A stretch of 64,000 nt of DNA, from NCBI RefSeq assembly GCF_004103825.1, contig NZ_RYFI01000006.1:134743-198742 (forward strand), written 5' to 3'. Positions 8,207 through 17,927 of this stretch are shown piece after piece. This stretch comes from Hansschlegelia zhihuaiae (lineage in GTDB: Bacteria; Pseudomonadota; Alphaproteobacteria; Rhizobiales; Methylopilaceae). How positions within the stretch are numbered: position 1 is the first letter of the stretch; the number at the start of each line of letters is the position of its first letter. Both the position numbers and the translations under genes were made by a program. The notes beneath the pieces are model-generated. The model ran no database searches and was not told where the DNA came from. It saw only the letters and a program-made list of their open reading frames with translations.

Positions 8207-10525
8207 CTAAGCCGCCGACCCAGGCCCTGCGACCTGCGACTCCACGACCGCGACGGCCGTCATGTTCACCACCCCGCGCGCGGTCACCGAGGGCGTCAGG
8301 ATGTGGGCGGGCTTCGCGGCGCCGACGAGGATCGGGCCGACGGGCAGCGCGTCGGCCAGCGCCTTGATGAGCTGCGTCGCGATGTTGGCGGCGTCGAGGT
8401 TCGGAAAGACCAGCAGGTTCGCCACCCCCGACAATGTCGAATTCGGCAGCAGCCGATCGCGCAAGATGGGCGTCACCGCCACGTCGCCCATCATCTCGCC
8501 GTCGACCTCAAGTCCCGGCGCCGTGCGACGGAGGATGGCGAGCGCCTCCCGCATCTTCTCCGCCGACGGCGTGTCGTCGGAGCCGAAATTCGAATGCGAC
8601 AGCAGCGCGATCTTGGGCGTCAGCCCGAAGCGTTCGACGCTGCGGGCGCAGAGAATCGCGCAGTCCGCGATGCTCTGAGCGGTGGGGTCGGGGGTCACGT
8701 AGGTGTCGGTCAGGAAATAGGCGCCGCGGCCGCTGATCAGCAGCGACAGAGTGGAATAGTCGGGCGCCTCCGGGCCGAGCCCGATCACCTGGTCGATATA
8801 TCTGAGATGATTGCGGAAGCGGCCTTCGAGGCCGCAGATCATCGCGTCGGCGTCGCCGCGCTGAAGCGCGAGAGCGGCGATCACGGTGGTGTTGGTGCGC
8901 ACGACGGTGCGGGCCCGGTCCGGGTTCACGCCCCGGCGCCCCGCGCGCTCGAGATAGAGCGCGACGTAGTCGCGGTAGCGCTTGTCGTCCTCGGGATTGA
9001 TGATCTCGACGTCGACGCCGGGCTTGAACGTCAGGCCGTATCGGCGCGCCCGGACGTCGATGACGTGCGGTCGGCCGATCAGGACTGGAACCGCTATGCC
9101 CTCCTCGATCGCGACCTGGGCCGCGCGCAGCGCCCGCTCGTCCTCGCCGTCGGCGTAGATCACCCGCTTCGGCGCCGCGCGCGCCGCCGTGAAGACCGGC
9201 TTCATGACGAAGCCGGACCGGAACACGAAGCGGTTCAGCTGGTCCTCATAGGCGCGGAGATCTTCGATCGGCCGCTTGGCGACCCCGCTCTCCATCGCGG
9301 CGCGCGCCACCGCCGGCGCGATCCGGAGGATGAGGCGCGGGTCGAACGGGCTCGGAATCAGCGAGTCCGGGCCGAACAGGCGGGTCTCGCCGCCATAGGC
9401 GCGCGACACGACGTCAGACGACGGTTCGCGGGCGAGCGCCGCGATCGCCCGCACGGCGGCGGCCTTCATCTCCTCGTTGATCTCGCTCGCGGCGACATCG
9501 AGCGCCCCGCGGAAGATGTAAGGGAAGCACAGGACGTTGTTGACCTGGTTCGGGAAATCCGAACGGCCGGTGCAGATCATCGCGCCCGGGCTCGCCTTGC
9601 GGGCCTCGTCCGGCATGATCTCGGGCGTTGGGTTGGCGAGCGCGAGGATCATCGGCTTGTCGGCCATGGACGCCACCATGGCGGGCTTCAGGACGCCGCC
9701 GGCCGAGAGCCCGAGAAAGACGTCGGCGCCGGGAATCACCTCGGCGAGCGTCCGCGCGTCGGTCTTCTGGGCGTAGACGCTTTTCCAGCGGTCCATGAGC
9801 GACTCGCGGCCTTCGAACACCACGCCTTCGATGTCAGTGACCCAGATGTTCTCGCGCTTCGCGCCGAGCGTGACGAGCAGGTTCAGGCAGGCGAGCGCCG
9901 CCGCGCCGGCCCCCGACGTCACGATCTTAACGCTCGGGAGCGCCTTGCCGGCGAGTTCGAGGCCGTTGACGATCGCGGCCGTGACGATGATCGCGGTGCC
10001 GTGCTGGTCGTCGTGGAAAACCGGGATGCCCATGCGGGCGCGGCAGGCCTCCTCGACCTCGAAGCACTCCGGCGCCTTGATGTCCTCGAGATTGATGCCC
10101 CCGAAGGTCGGCTCGAGCGCGCACACCACCTCGATCAGCCGCTTGGCGTCGGTCTCCGCCACCTCGATGTCGAACACGTCGATGCCGGCGAACTTCTTGA
10201 ACAGGACGGCTTTGCCCTCCATCACGGGCTTGCCGGCCAGCGGCCCGATATTGCCGAGGCCGAGCACCGCGGTGCCGTTCGTCAGGACCGCGACGAGGTT
10301 CTGGCGTATGGTGAGTTCCGCCGCCTGGGCGGGGTCGTCGTAGATCGCCTCGCAGGCGGCGGCGACGCCCGGCGAATAGGCGAGCGCCAGATCTCGCTGG
10401 TTGCCGAGCGGCTTGGTGGCCTGGATCTCCAGCTTGCCGGGCCGCGCCCGCGCGCCCGTCGCCGTCGCGCCGCGGTGGTAGACCAGCGCGCCGGTCCTGA
10501 GTTCGTCCGACATATTGCTGGCCAT
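8207..10525 (-). CDS. maeB: NADP-dependent malic enzyme with C-terminal phosphotransacetylase-like domain
   Basis: Oxidatively decarboxylates malate to pyruvate, supplying NADPH and pyruvate during growth on C4 acids. The 772-residue product has the long form of the enzyme: malic N-terminal domain and Rossmann domain over about residues 1-430 ([42 protein letters not shown]), then a phosphate acetyltransferase-like domain to the end that is usually regulatory rather than catalytic. The start at MASNMSDEL is preceded by GAGGAG at proper spacing; a longer upstream frame was rejected. It is a single gene, divergent from the gene at 10701. Confidence 0.96.
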   Translation of the reverse strand: MASNMSDELRTGALVYHRGATATGARARPGKLEIQATKPLGNQRDLALAYSPGVAAACEAIYDDPAQAAELTIRQNLVAVLTNGTAVLGLGNIGPLAGKPVMEGKAVLFKKFAGIDVFDIEVAETDAKRLIEVVCALEPTFGGINLEDIKAPECFEVEEACRARMGIPVFHDDQHGTAIIVTAAIVNGLELAGKALPSVKIVTSGAGAAALACLNLLVTLGAKRENIWVTDIEGVVFEGRESLMDRWKSVYAQKTDARTLAEVIPGADVFLGLSAGGVLKPAMVASMADKPMILALANPTPEIMPDEARKASPGAMICTGRSDFPNQVNNVLCFPYIFRGALDVAASEINEEMKAAAVRAIAALAREPSSDVVSRAYGGETRLFGPDSLIPSPFDPRLILRIAPAVARAAMESGVAKRPIEDLRAYEDQLNRFVFRSGFVMKPVFTAARAAPKRVIYADGEDERALRAAQVAIEEGIAVPVLIGRPHVIDVRARRYGLTFKPGVDVEIINPEDDKRYRDYVALYLERAGRRGVNPDRARTVVRTNTTVIAALALQRGDADAMICGLEGRFRNHLRYIDQVIGLGPEAPDYSTLSLLISGRGAYFLTDTYVTPDPTAQSIADCAILCARSVERFGLTPKIALLSHSNFGSDDTPSAEKMREALAILRRTAPGLEVDGEMMGDVAVTPILRDRLLPNSTLSGVANLLVFPNLDAANIATQLIKALADALPVGPILVGAAKPAHILTPSVTARGVVNMTAVAVVESQVAGPGSAA

Positions 10526-10700
10526 CGCGTTCTCCTCAGGCCGGATCTCCGGCTCATTTTTCTGCGTTGATGAGATAGGCAATGGCGCGCCGTCGGCGCG
10601 ACCGTCAAGACAGGCGGCCACGCGCAGGGGACGATCGACGGGCGCGTGTCGACTTTGAGGAAAGCCCGCCGCCCAGCGCGCAGGGGAGGAACTGCCGAGC

Positions 10701-12686
10701 ATGCTGCGGATCATTGCGATCGCGACGGCGGCCGCCCTGTTGATCGGGGCGGCGGCAACGGTCGCCACGCCCTCTCTGGTGCGGGTCTACGCCGAGTCCA
10801 AGGTCGACGCCGCCTTGAAGCGCATCCGCCGCCAGACGACGTCGGTGGTGAACCGCGGAGAAGTATCGGTCGAACTCTCCAAAAGGAGAATCAGGGTCCG
10901 CGATCTTTCGATCGAGGGCGGCAATCGTCAGTCCCGCACCCATGTCGGCGAGTTGATCATCGAGCGGCCGACCACGAACGCCGAAAAGCTGATCGCGCGC
11001 CGGGTGACGTTCCTGGACATCACAATCCGCTCCGCCGGCGAGACGATCACGATTCCGCGCTTCGAGCTCGACAATTATTCCGGCCCCGAGCGGGGGCTGA
11101 CCGCGACGCCCGGCGTCGGCCGAAACGCCCGCAGCCAGGCCGACCTGATCGGTCAGGTGTCGATGGACCGCGCCGTGGCGCCGCTCATCGTTTTCATGGG
11201 CGACGAGACCGGCGTCCGCCGCACGGTGCGGAACGCGACGATCGTCAAGGCCGTCAATGGCGTGATCGGAGAAGCCTCGATCAGCACGGTCGCGATTGAG
11301 GCGCCTTATCTTCCGCCGGACCAGGCGCCGACGACGTCGTCGATCGCGATCAGCGCCGGGCCGATCGTCTATCAAGGGCTGGACCTGCCGACGCTCTGGC
11401 GATTCTACGCGGGCGACGGCTATGGCGACCGCGACGAATTCCTGAAATCCGCGAAACTCTCCAATTTCGCGGCGGCGCTGACGCTGAGGCCCGGCGGCCG
11501 CGCCGAGGCGACCGCCAAGACCGTGCAGGTCGAGAAGGTTGCGCTGAGACCCCTGAAGTTTCCCGTCACGACCTTCGACCCGATCGCGACGAAGCTGCGC
11601 CTCGGTGGACCCCTGACGCCCGCCGAGATCCGCGACCAGCTTCTATTCGGCGTCGATCTCCTGAGAGCAGTTTCGTTCGAGCGGATCGCCGTGGCGGGCG
11701 TGCAAGCCGACATCGCCGTCGAAGGCGAACCGCGCCGCAGCGCCCGGCTGGCTTCGGCCGAGATCGGACCTTACGCCGACGGCCGGATCGAACTCTTCAC
11801 GGCGTCTGAGCTCAACTATCAGCAGGATGATGGCCGCAGGGCGGCGATCGACCTTGCCGAGGCGACGGCGTTCGACGCGCGCGGGTTCCTCGACCATGCG
11901 GATCGCATCGGGCGAGACGAAGCGCTGCTCACGACGTCGCCCACGGCCGAAGAGGTCGTGAGGTCCGCGCCTCGGATCGGAAGCGTCGAGCTGCGCGGGC
12001 TCGACGCCGCGGGCCAAGCTGGTGAGATCAGAATCGCGGGAACGAAGATCGACCTCAACGCACCGCTCGACGCTGTTCCGCAGCGCGTCGCATTCCAGCT
12101 CGACGGGCTAGACATGACGCCCTCGGAGCGAAGTCCGTTGAAAAATTGGTTCGAGGCGGCGCAGCTCGACGCGTTGCGGGGTTCGACGGCGTTCAGCCTG
12201 ACTCTCGATCCCGAACGCTGGACGCTGAGGTTGGACAATCTTATCTACCGCGTCGAACAGTTTGGCTCGCTCACGGCGCGCGGCGATCTGATGTCGGTGG
12301 ACCCACTGCTCGCCATTGCGACCGGCGCCGACCTCGTCGACAAGTTCTCGGCGATCGAGCTCGGCGAATTGCAGTCCTCGTTCAAGGACGACGGCCTGGT
12401 CGACCTGCTGATCCGCCGCGCGGCCACCGAGGCGGGAACGCCGGCCGAAGTCTATCGCGAGCAGATCGCGCGCGAGGCGCAGGCCCAGATCTTCCGGCTG
12501 TTCGGGCCGCCCGCCGAAAACTCCGCCGCATCCGCGGCGCGGTTCATCCGCAATCCCCGGTCGGTCGAGGTCACGGTCACGCCGAGGGGCCCGGACCAGC
12601 GGCTGATCGATCTGATCCGGGCGTTCGACCTTGGCCCCGCCGGGCTCGCTCAGGTCGTCGACGTCTCGATCCTCGGCCGGTTCTGA
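10701..12686 (+). CDS. Large secreted or periplasm-facing envelope protein of unknown function
   Basis: I do not recognise this 661-residue protein. It starts after a GAGGAA ribosome-binding site with an N-terminal hydrophobic segment (about residues 3-24) that is either a signal peptide or an anchor, followed by alternating beta-rich repeats with phrases such as VRDLSIEGG, VTFLDITIRSAGETITIPRFELDNYSGPERG and VEKVALRP. The general look, with many short beta strands behind a membrane anchor, recalls AsmA-like or DUF945-like envelope proteins, but no diagnostic motif was seen. A helical stretch near residues 585-620 precedes a final beta unit. It stands alone between maeB and aspS. Confidence 0.75.
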   Translation: MLRIIAIATAAALLIGAAATVATPSLVRVYAESKVDAALKRIRRQTTSVVNRGEVSVELSKRRIRVRDLSIEGGNRQSRTHVGELIIERPTTNAEKLIARRVTFLDITIRSAGETITIPRFELDNYSGPERGLTATPGVGRNARSQADLIGQVSMDRAVAPLIVFMGDETGVRRTVRNATIVKAVNGVIGEASISTVAIEAPYLPPDQAPTTSSIAISAGPIVYQGLDLPTLWRFYAGDGYGDRDEFLKSAKLSNFAAALTLRPGGRAEATAKTVQVEKVALRPLKFPVTTFDPIATKLRLGGPLTPAEIRDQLLFGVDLLRAVSFERIAVAGVQADIAVEGEPRRSARLASAEIGPYADGRIELFTASELNYQQDDGRRAAIDLAEATAFDARGFLDHADRIGRDEALLTTSPTAEEVVRSAPRIGSVELRGLDAAGQAGEIRIAGTKIDLNAPLDAVPQRVAFQLDGLDMTPSERSPLKNWFEAAQLDALRGSTAFSLTLDPERWTLRLDNLIYRVEQFGSLTARGDLMSVDPLLAIATGADLVDKFSAIELGELQSSFKDDGLVDLLIRRAATEAGTPAEVYREQIAREAQAQIFRLFGPPAENSAASAARFIRNPRSVEVTVTPRGPDQRLIDLIRAFDLGPAGLAQVVDVSILGRF

Positions 12687-12701
12687 CCGGCCGGCCGGTC
12701 A
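12684..12701. repeat. Perfect 18-bp palindrome carrying both stop codons
   Basis: TGACCGGCCGGCCGGTCA is its own reverse complement. Its first three bases are the stop codon of the rightward envelope-protein gene and its last three are the stop codon of leftward aspS. It could fold in both transcripts, but no T-run follows, so termination is uncertain. Confidence 0.8.
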
Positions 12702-14552
12702 GGCCTTCGCGGGACCGGGCTGCGGCAGAGCGGGACGGATATGGAGCTCGCGGAGCTGCTTCGGCCCGACCTCGGACGGCGCGCCCATCAGCAGGTCCTC
12801 GGCGCGCTGGTTCATCGGGAAGGCCACGACCTCGCGCAAATTCTCCTCGCGGCAGAGCAGCATCACGATGCGGTCGACGCCCGGCGCGATGCCGCCATGC
12901 GGCGGCGCGCCGTACTGCAGCGCTTTCAGCATACCGCCGAACTTTTCCTCAAGCACGTCCTGCCCATAGCCCGCGATCTCGAACGCCTTGCGCATGATGT
13001 CCGGCCGATGGTTCCGGATCGCGCCGGATGACAGCTCCACGCCGTTGCAGACGATGTCGTACTGATAGGCGTTGATCCTGAGCGGGTCCTGGGTCTCGAG
13101 CGCCTCGAGGCCGCCCTGCGGCATCGAGAACGGGTTGTGGGAGAAGTCGACGCGCTTCTCGTCCTCGTTCCACTCGAACATCGGGAAGTCGACGATCCAG
13201 CAGAACTCGAAGCCCGAGGTGCGGGACAGGCCGAGCTGCGTCCCGATCTGGGTCCTGGCCTTGCCCGCAAGCGCGGCGGCCTTGTCGGGCGCATCGCAGG
13301 CGAAGAACACGCTGTCGCCGGCCTGAAGCTTCAGCTTGAAGGCGATCTTGCGCTGGATCTCGACCGGCACGAACTTCGCGATCGGTCCCTTGCCCTCGAG
13401 CAGCTTCGCGCCCGAGGGCGGCAGATGCTCGCCGCCGAAGGTCTGGGGCAGCGAGCCGCCCTCCTCGAAGGTGATGTAGCCGAGGCCCGGCGCCCCCTCA
13501 CCGCGCGCCCAGTCGTTGAGCTTGTCGAAGAACGAGCGCGGCTGGCGGCCGGCATGCGGCGCCGGGATCGCCCGCACCACGCCGCCCGCCTCGATCACCC
13601 GCTTGAAGGCGTTGAAGGTGACGGACGGGTCCGAGAATTCGGCGGTGACGTCGGCGATCTCGATCGGGTTCCGGAGATCCGGCTTGTCCGTGCCGTATTT
13701 CAGCATCGCGTCCTTGTAGGCGATGCGCGGGAACACCTGCGTCACCGGCTCGCCGTCCGCGAACTCCTCGAAGACGCCGCGCATCACGGGCTCGACCGCC
13801 TGGAAGACGTCCTCCTGCTCGACGAAGCTCATCTCGATGTCGAGCTGGTAGAACTCGCCGGGCGAGCGGTCGGCGCGCGGGTCTTCGTCGCGGAAGCAGG
13901 GCGCGATCTGGAAGTAGCGGTCAAAGCCCGACATCATCAGCAGTTGCTTGAACTGCTGGGGCGCCTGCGGCAGCGCGTAGAACTTGCCCGGATGGAGCCG
14001 CGACGGCACCAAGAAGTCGCGCGCGCCTTCGGGCGAGGACGCGGTCAGGATCGGGGTCTGGAACTCGAAGAAGCCCTGGTCGCGCATCCGCCGGCGCAGG
14101 CTGTCGATGATGGCGCCGCGCTTCATGATGTTGCGGTGGATGCGCTCGCGCCGGAGGTCGAGGAAGCGGTAGCGCAGCCGCGTGTCCTCCGGATAGTCCT
14201 GGTCGCCGAACACTGGCAGCGGCAGCTCAGCCGCGGGCCCGAGAGTTTCGACCTCGGTCGCGAACACCTCGATCTTGCCGGTCGGCAGCTCGGAATTCTC
14301 GGTGCCCTCTGGGCGCGTGCGGACCAGCCCGTCGATCCGGACCACCCATTCCGCGCGCGCCTTCTCGATCGCCGCGAAGGCGGGCGAGTCCGGGTCGGCC
14401 ACCACCTGGGTCACGCCGTAGTGGTCACGCAGGTCCACGAACAGCACGCCGCCATGGTCGCGCACCCGATGCACCCAGCCCGAGAGCCGGACGGTCTGGC
14501 CGACATGCTCCGGACGGAGCGCGGCGCAGGTGTGGGAGCGGTAGCGATGCAT
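12699..14552 (-). CDS. aspS: Aspartyl-tRNA synthetase, probably non-discriminating (Asp/Asn)
   Basis: A class II synthetase of 617 residues with the bacterial layout: N-terminal OB anticodon-binding domain, catalytic core (motif 2 near [10 protein letters not shown], the flipping-loop region, and [12 protein letters not shown] as motif 3) and an inserted GAD domain. His33 in [10 protein letters not shown] occupies the place of His31 in the non-discriminating Pseudomonas enzyme, where E. coli has Leu in RRRDLGSLIF. This predicts that it also charges tRNA-Asn with Asp for GatCAB amidation. The start MHRYRSHTC was chosen over an upstream extension because it matches the family N-terminus and has AGGA upstream. 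Confidence 0.95.
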   Translation of the reverse strand: MHRYRSHTCAALRPEHVGQTVRLSGWVHRVRDHGGVLFVDLRDHYGVTQVVADPDSPAFAAIEKARAEWVVRIDGLVRTRPEGTENSELPTGKIEVFATEVETLGPAAELPLPVFGDQDYPEDTRLRYRFLDLRRERIHRNIMKRGAIIDSLRRRMRDQGFFEFQTPILTASSPEGARDFLVPSRLHPGKFYALPQAPQQFKQLLMMSGFDRYFQIAPCFRDEDPRADRSPGEFYQLDIEMSFVEQEDVFQAVEPVMRGVFEEFADGEPVTQVFPRIAYKDAMLKYGTDKPDLRNPIEIADVTAEFSDPSVTFNAFKRVIEAGGVVRAIPAPHAGRQPRSFFDKLNDWARGEGAPGLGYITFEEGGSLPQTFGGEHLPPSGAKLLEGKGPIAKFVPVEIQRKIAFKLKLQAGDSVFFACDAPDKAAALAGKARTQIGTQLGLSRTSGFEFCWIVDFPMFEWNEDEKRVDFSHNPFSMPQGGLEALETQDPLRINAYQYDIVCNGVELSSGAIRNHRPDIMRKAFEIAGYGQDVLEEKFGGMLKALQYGAPPHGGIAPGVDRIVMLLCREENLREVVAFPMNQRAEDLLMGAPSEVGPKQLRELHIRPALPQPGPAKA

Positions 14553-14737
14553 GGCGGCAGTCCTGGCTTCGGGGCGCGGGGCGCTGAGGCTCCGGCGGCG
14601 CGCGGAAAACCGCATGGCGTCGCCTCCATTGTCAAGGAGCGTGCTGCTCACGCCCCGCGCCGCATTCTGGTCTCTGCGGGCCTGATATCCTCCTCGCGCG
14701 CAAGACACTGCCGCCGTCCTCGGCTATAGCGCTCCTG

Positions 14738-15973
14738 ATGATCACGACCACCGAAGCCCTCGCGAAAGCCTGCGCGCGCCTGAGGCAGGCGCCTTACGTC
14801 ACCGTCGACACCGAGTTCCTGCGCGAGACGACCTTCTGGCCGAAGCTCTGCGTGGTGCAGCTCGCCGACGCCGAAGGTCCCGAAGTGGTCGACGCGCTCG
14901 CGCCGGAGCTCGACCTCGCGCCGCTGTTCGAGCTCATGGCCGACGAGGCGGTGCTCAAGGTGTTCCATTCGGGACGCCAGGACATCGAGATCTTCCATCA
15001 TCTGGCGGGCAAGGTGCCGCATCCGGTGTTCGACACCCAGGTCGCCGCCATGGTGCTCGGCTTCGGCGACTCGATCTCCTACGACCAGCTCGTTCAGCGC
15101 ACCGCCGGCGTCGCGCTCGACAAGTCGTCGCGCTTCACCGACTGGAGCCGGCGTCCGCTGTCCCAGGAACAGGTCGATTACGCGATCGCCGACGTCACCC
15201 ATCTCAGGACCGTCTTCGAGAAGCTGTCGGCCGACCTCGACCGCCGCGGCCGCTCCGGCTGGGTGAGCGAGGAGATGGAGGTGCTGACCTCGCCCGCGAC
15301 CTACGAGTCGCATCCTGAGCAGGCGTGGCAGCGCTTCCGTTCGCGGCTGAGGAAGCCGCGCGACCTTGCGGTGATGATCGAGGTCGCGGCGTGGCGCGAG
15401 CGCGAGGCGCAGACGCGCGACGTGCCGCGCTCGCGCGTGCTGAAGGACGACGCGCTGGTCGAGGTCGCAACGCGTGCGCCGAAGACCGTCGACGCGCTTG
15501 GGTCGCTGCGCGCTTTCCCGCGAGGCTATGAGCGCTCGCGGGCCGGACAGGAAATCCTCGACGCCGTCACCCGTGGGCTCGACCGCGATCCGGCGAACCT
15601 CCCGGCGCTCGACCGGGAGCGGGCGGGCGGCGGCAATCCGGCGACGGTCGAGCTTCTCAAGGTGCTGCTGCGGATGATCGCCGAGCGCCACGCCGTCGCG
15701 GCCAAGGTGATCGCCAATGTCGACGACCTCGAGCGGATCGCTGCCGAAGACGAGGCCGAGGTCGCGGCCCTCAGCGGCTGGCGCCGCGAGCTATTCGGCG
15801 AGATCGCGCTGAAGCTGAAGGCCGGCACGCTCGCGCTCGCAGTCGAGCGGGGCCGCGTCGTCACGCTCGACCGCGAGCCGGGCGAGGACGGCCCGCTGCC
15901 CGCTCCCCGGCCGCGGCGCAGGCGGAACGGACGCGACCGCGGCTCGGGCGAAGGCGCTCCGGTCTCCGACTGA
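14738..15973 (+). CDS. rnd: Ribonuclease D
   Basis: A 3'-5' exoribonuclease that trims tRNA precursors and other stable RNAs. The 411-residue product has the DEDDy exonuclease domain first: VDTEF with Asp24 and Glu26, [10 protein letters not shown] with Asp82, and [10 protein letters not shown] with the final Tyr/Asp pair. An HRDC RNA-binding domain follows at about residues 205-290, then a basic C-terminal tail ([12 protein letters not shown]). It is divergent from aspS and convergent with a small membrane-protein gene, in the order common among Rhizobiales. Confidence 0.95.
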   Translation: MITTTEALAKACARLRQAPYVTVDTEFLRETTFWPKLCVVQLADAEGPEVVDALAPELDLAPLFELMADEAVLKVFHSGRQDIEIFHHLAGKVPHPVFDTQVAAMVLGFGDSISYDQLVQRTAGVALDKSSRFTDWSRRPLSQEQVDYAIADVTHLRTVFEKLSADLDRRGRSGWVSEEMEVLTSPATYESHPEQAWQRFRSRLRKPRDLAVMIEVAAWREREAQTRDVPRSRVLKDDALVEVATRAPKTVDALGSLRAFPRGYERSRAGQEILDAVTRGLDRDPANLPALDRERAGGGNPATVELLKVLLRMIAERHAVAAKVIANVDDLERIAAEDEAEVAALSGWRRELFGEIALKLKAGTLALAVERGRVVTLDREPGEDGPLPAPRPRRRRNGRDRGSGEGAPVSD

Positions 15974-15989
15974 TCCTCATATCCGAGGC

Positions 15990-16364
15990 TCACACGACCT
16001 CGAACGCGAAGCCTCCCGCGAGAATGACGAGGCTGAGGAGCCCCGCCAGGAAGAACGCGTCCGCGACGCGCTCCAATCGCCGGGCGAGGCTCGGCCGGAC
16101 CTTCGCCAAACGGATCGCGACGTAGGACAGCGCCGCGCTCGCGAGGAACGCCACCGCGACCAGCGCGCCATATTCGTCGACCTGCGTCTGGTCGCGGATG
16201 CTCTCGTTGATCTTCACGAGGCCGATCAGCGTCGTGCAGATGCCGATCATCGTGCCGGAAATCGGCAGGATGCTGCGCGCGATCTCGGTGGTCACGCCGT
16301 CGGCGGGCGTCGGCGCCGTCCGCAGCAGGTCGCCTTCCCTCGGCTCCTCGGACCCTTGCTCCAT
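15990..16364 (-). CDS. Small three-helix membrane protein of unknown function
   Basis: The 124-residue protein has a polar N-terminus of about 30 residues and three predicted membrane helices (around ILPISGTMIGICTTLIGLV, LVAVAFLASAALSYVAI and AFFLAGLLSLVILAGGFAF). I do not recognise a named family. It begins 9 bases after the ppx stop codon on the same strand and is therefore probably the last gene of the ppk1-ppx unit. A role in polyphosphate or phosphate metabolism is a guess from position only. Confidence 0.75.
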   Translation of the reverse strand: MEQGSEEPREGDLLRTAPTPADGVTTEIARSILPISGTMIGICTTLIGLVKINESIRDQTQVDEYGALVAVAFLASAALSYVAIRLAKVRPSLARRLERVADAFFLAGLLSLVILAGGFAFEVV

Positions 16365-16373
16365 CGCGCCAGT

Positions 16374-17927
16374 CTACACGAGCTCGATCTGGGTCGGCCG
16401 GGCGAGCAACCGCCCGAGCCTGTTCAGCCTGTTCTTCAGCCGGTCGCTCGCAAGGTCGCCGAGCTCGGCCGGAAGCTTCAGCGTGAGCACATCGCGCTTC
16501 AGCGTCAACGGCGTCCTCGGCAGCGTTCCCGCCACCGCGGCCGACACCAGATAGGCGATGCGCATCGCGCCGCCGAGCGTGCGGGCGCGGTCGAGGATTC
16601 GGGTCGAGGCGAGCTCACGGATGCGCGGCGACGCCTCGTCGTCCAGCAGGCCCATATGGCGGTAGAAGATCGCGAGCGCCATGAAGGCGCGGCCCGGATG
16701 GTCGACGCCCATGAAGGCCGCATGGGCGATCACGTCGAGGGCCTGCTCGCCGCGATAGTCCGGATGGGCGCGCCAGGCGAGGTCGGCAAGGTGGCAGGCC
16801 GCGTGGCGCCAGCGGCGCTCCTCGGCGGTTTCGTCGATGTCGACGCTGCGGAACAGCCGGTCGGTCCATTCGATCAGGTCGTCGCCATGGCGAGGCGCCC
16901 GCGCGCGCAGCCAGCCGAGATCGCGGGCCGAGACCAGTAGCGCGTCCTCGCGCCGCGCCTCCTCGTCGAGCAGCTCGTAGAGCAGGCCTTCGCGCACGCC
17001 GAGCCCCGACATCACGATCTCGGTCGGCTTGCCGATGCGGATGATGTGCTCGAGCACCAGCGCCCCATAGGCGAGCAGCGGGCGGCGGTCGGACGACACG
17101 ATGCCGACCGAGGGCAGCGTGTCGGGATCGACGCGCCGCACCAGCCGACAGAACTCGAGCGCCTCCTTGACCGGGATCGTGTAGCCGTGGAGGACGTGCA
17201 GCGGATAGTTCTTCTGCACCATGTGGAGATGGGCGAGCGCCCGCCACGTCCCCCCGACGGCGTAGAAGGCGCGGCCCTTCAGCTTGGCGAGCGAGGCCGC
17301 GCCCTCGAGCGCGTCGCGGACGATACGGTCGGCCTTCTTGATGGACCGCTCCGAGACGTCCTGAAGGCGGATGCCGCCGAGCGGGAAGGTCACGCCGGCG
17401 CCGACCCGCTTTTTCGCGACGTCGACCAGTTCGAGGCTGCCGCCGCCGAGATCGCCGACGACGCCGTCAGGCCGGAAGAAGCCCGACAGGACGCCGAGCG
17501 CCGACAGATGCGCTTCGCGCTTGCCCGAGAGCAGTTCGACGGGCGAGCCGCAGATCGACTCGGCGTCGCGGATGAAGTCGGGCCCGTTCGCGGCGTCGCG
17601 CGCGGCCGCGGTCGCAAGCACGTGCATGCTGCCGACCTTCATGACGTCGGCGAGCTTGCGGAACCGCTTGAGCGCCGACAGAGCTCTCGCGACCGAATCG
17701 TCCGACAGGCGGCCCGTCACGGCCACCGACCGGCCGAGCGCGCACAGCTCCTTCTCGTTGAACATCGCGGCCGGCGCGCGCGAGAGCCCCTCGTAGACCA
17801 CGATGCGCACGGAGTTCGAGCCGATGTCCACGATCGCGACCGGGGCGCCGTAAGGCAGGCGGCCCGGCGGTAGCTCCCTCCTGCCCTCCAACCGGGCCGG
17901 AGGCGGCGCGGGTTGTCGTTTAGCCAC
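16374..17927 (-). CDS. ppx: Exopolyphosphatase (Ppx/GppA family)
   Basis: Releases phosphate from the ends of polyphosphate and, in some relatives, hydrolyses pppGpp. The 517-residue protein shows the actin-like ATPase-fold signatures [14 protein letters not shown] and [13 protein letters not shown] that mark the Ppx/GppA family, followed by an HD-like helical C-terminal region ([14 protein letters not shown]). Its start codon overlaps the last 8 bases of ppk1, a clear sign of translational coupling between polyphosphate synthesis and breakdown. Whether this copy prefers polyphosphate or pppGpp cannot be told from the sequence; the ppk neighbour favours polyphosphate. Confidence 0.94.
   Translation of the reverse strand: MAKRQPAPPPARLEGRRELPPGRLPYGAPVAIVDIGSNSVRIVVYEGLSRAPAAMFNEKELCALGRSVAVTGRLSDDSVARALSALKRFRKLADVMKVGSMHVLATAAARDAANGPDFIRDAESICGSPVELLSGKREAHLSALGVLSGFFRPDGVVGDLGGGSLELVDVAKKRVGAGVTFPLGGIRLQDVSERSIKKADRIVRDALEGAASLAKLKGRAFYAVGGTWRALAHLHMVQKNYPLHVLHGYTIPVKEALEFCRLVRRVDPDTLPSVGIVSSDRRPLLAYGALVLEHIIRIGKPTEIVMSGLGVREGLLYELLDEEARREDALLVSARDLGWLRARAPRHGDDLIEWTDRLFRSVDIDETAEERRWRHAACHLADLAWRAHPDYRGEQALDVIAHAAFMGVDHPGRAFMALAIFYRHMGLLDDEASPRIRELASTRILDRARTLGGAMRIAYLVSAAVAGTLPRTPLTLKRDVLTLKLPAELGDLASDRLKNRLNRLGRLLARPTQIELV

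Noticed and set aside
6500-10570. 1356-residue open frame on the plus strand
   Set aside because: It is antisense to the EAL gene and maeB, rich in Arg/Asp/Gly/His codon shadows, and has no domain; typical of GC-rich codon-position bias.
14553-14708. N-terminal extension of aspS
   Set aside because: The extra 52 residues lack similarity to the synthetase N-terminus, which begins at MHRYRSHTC.
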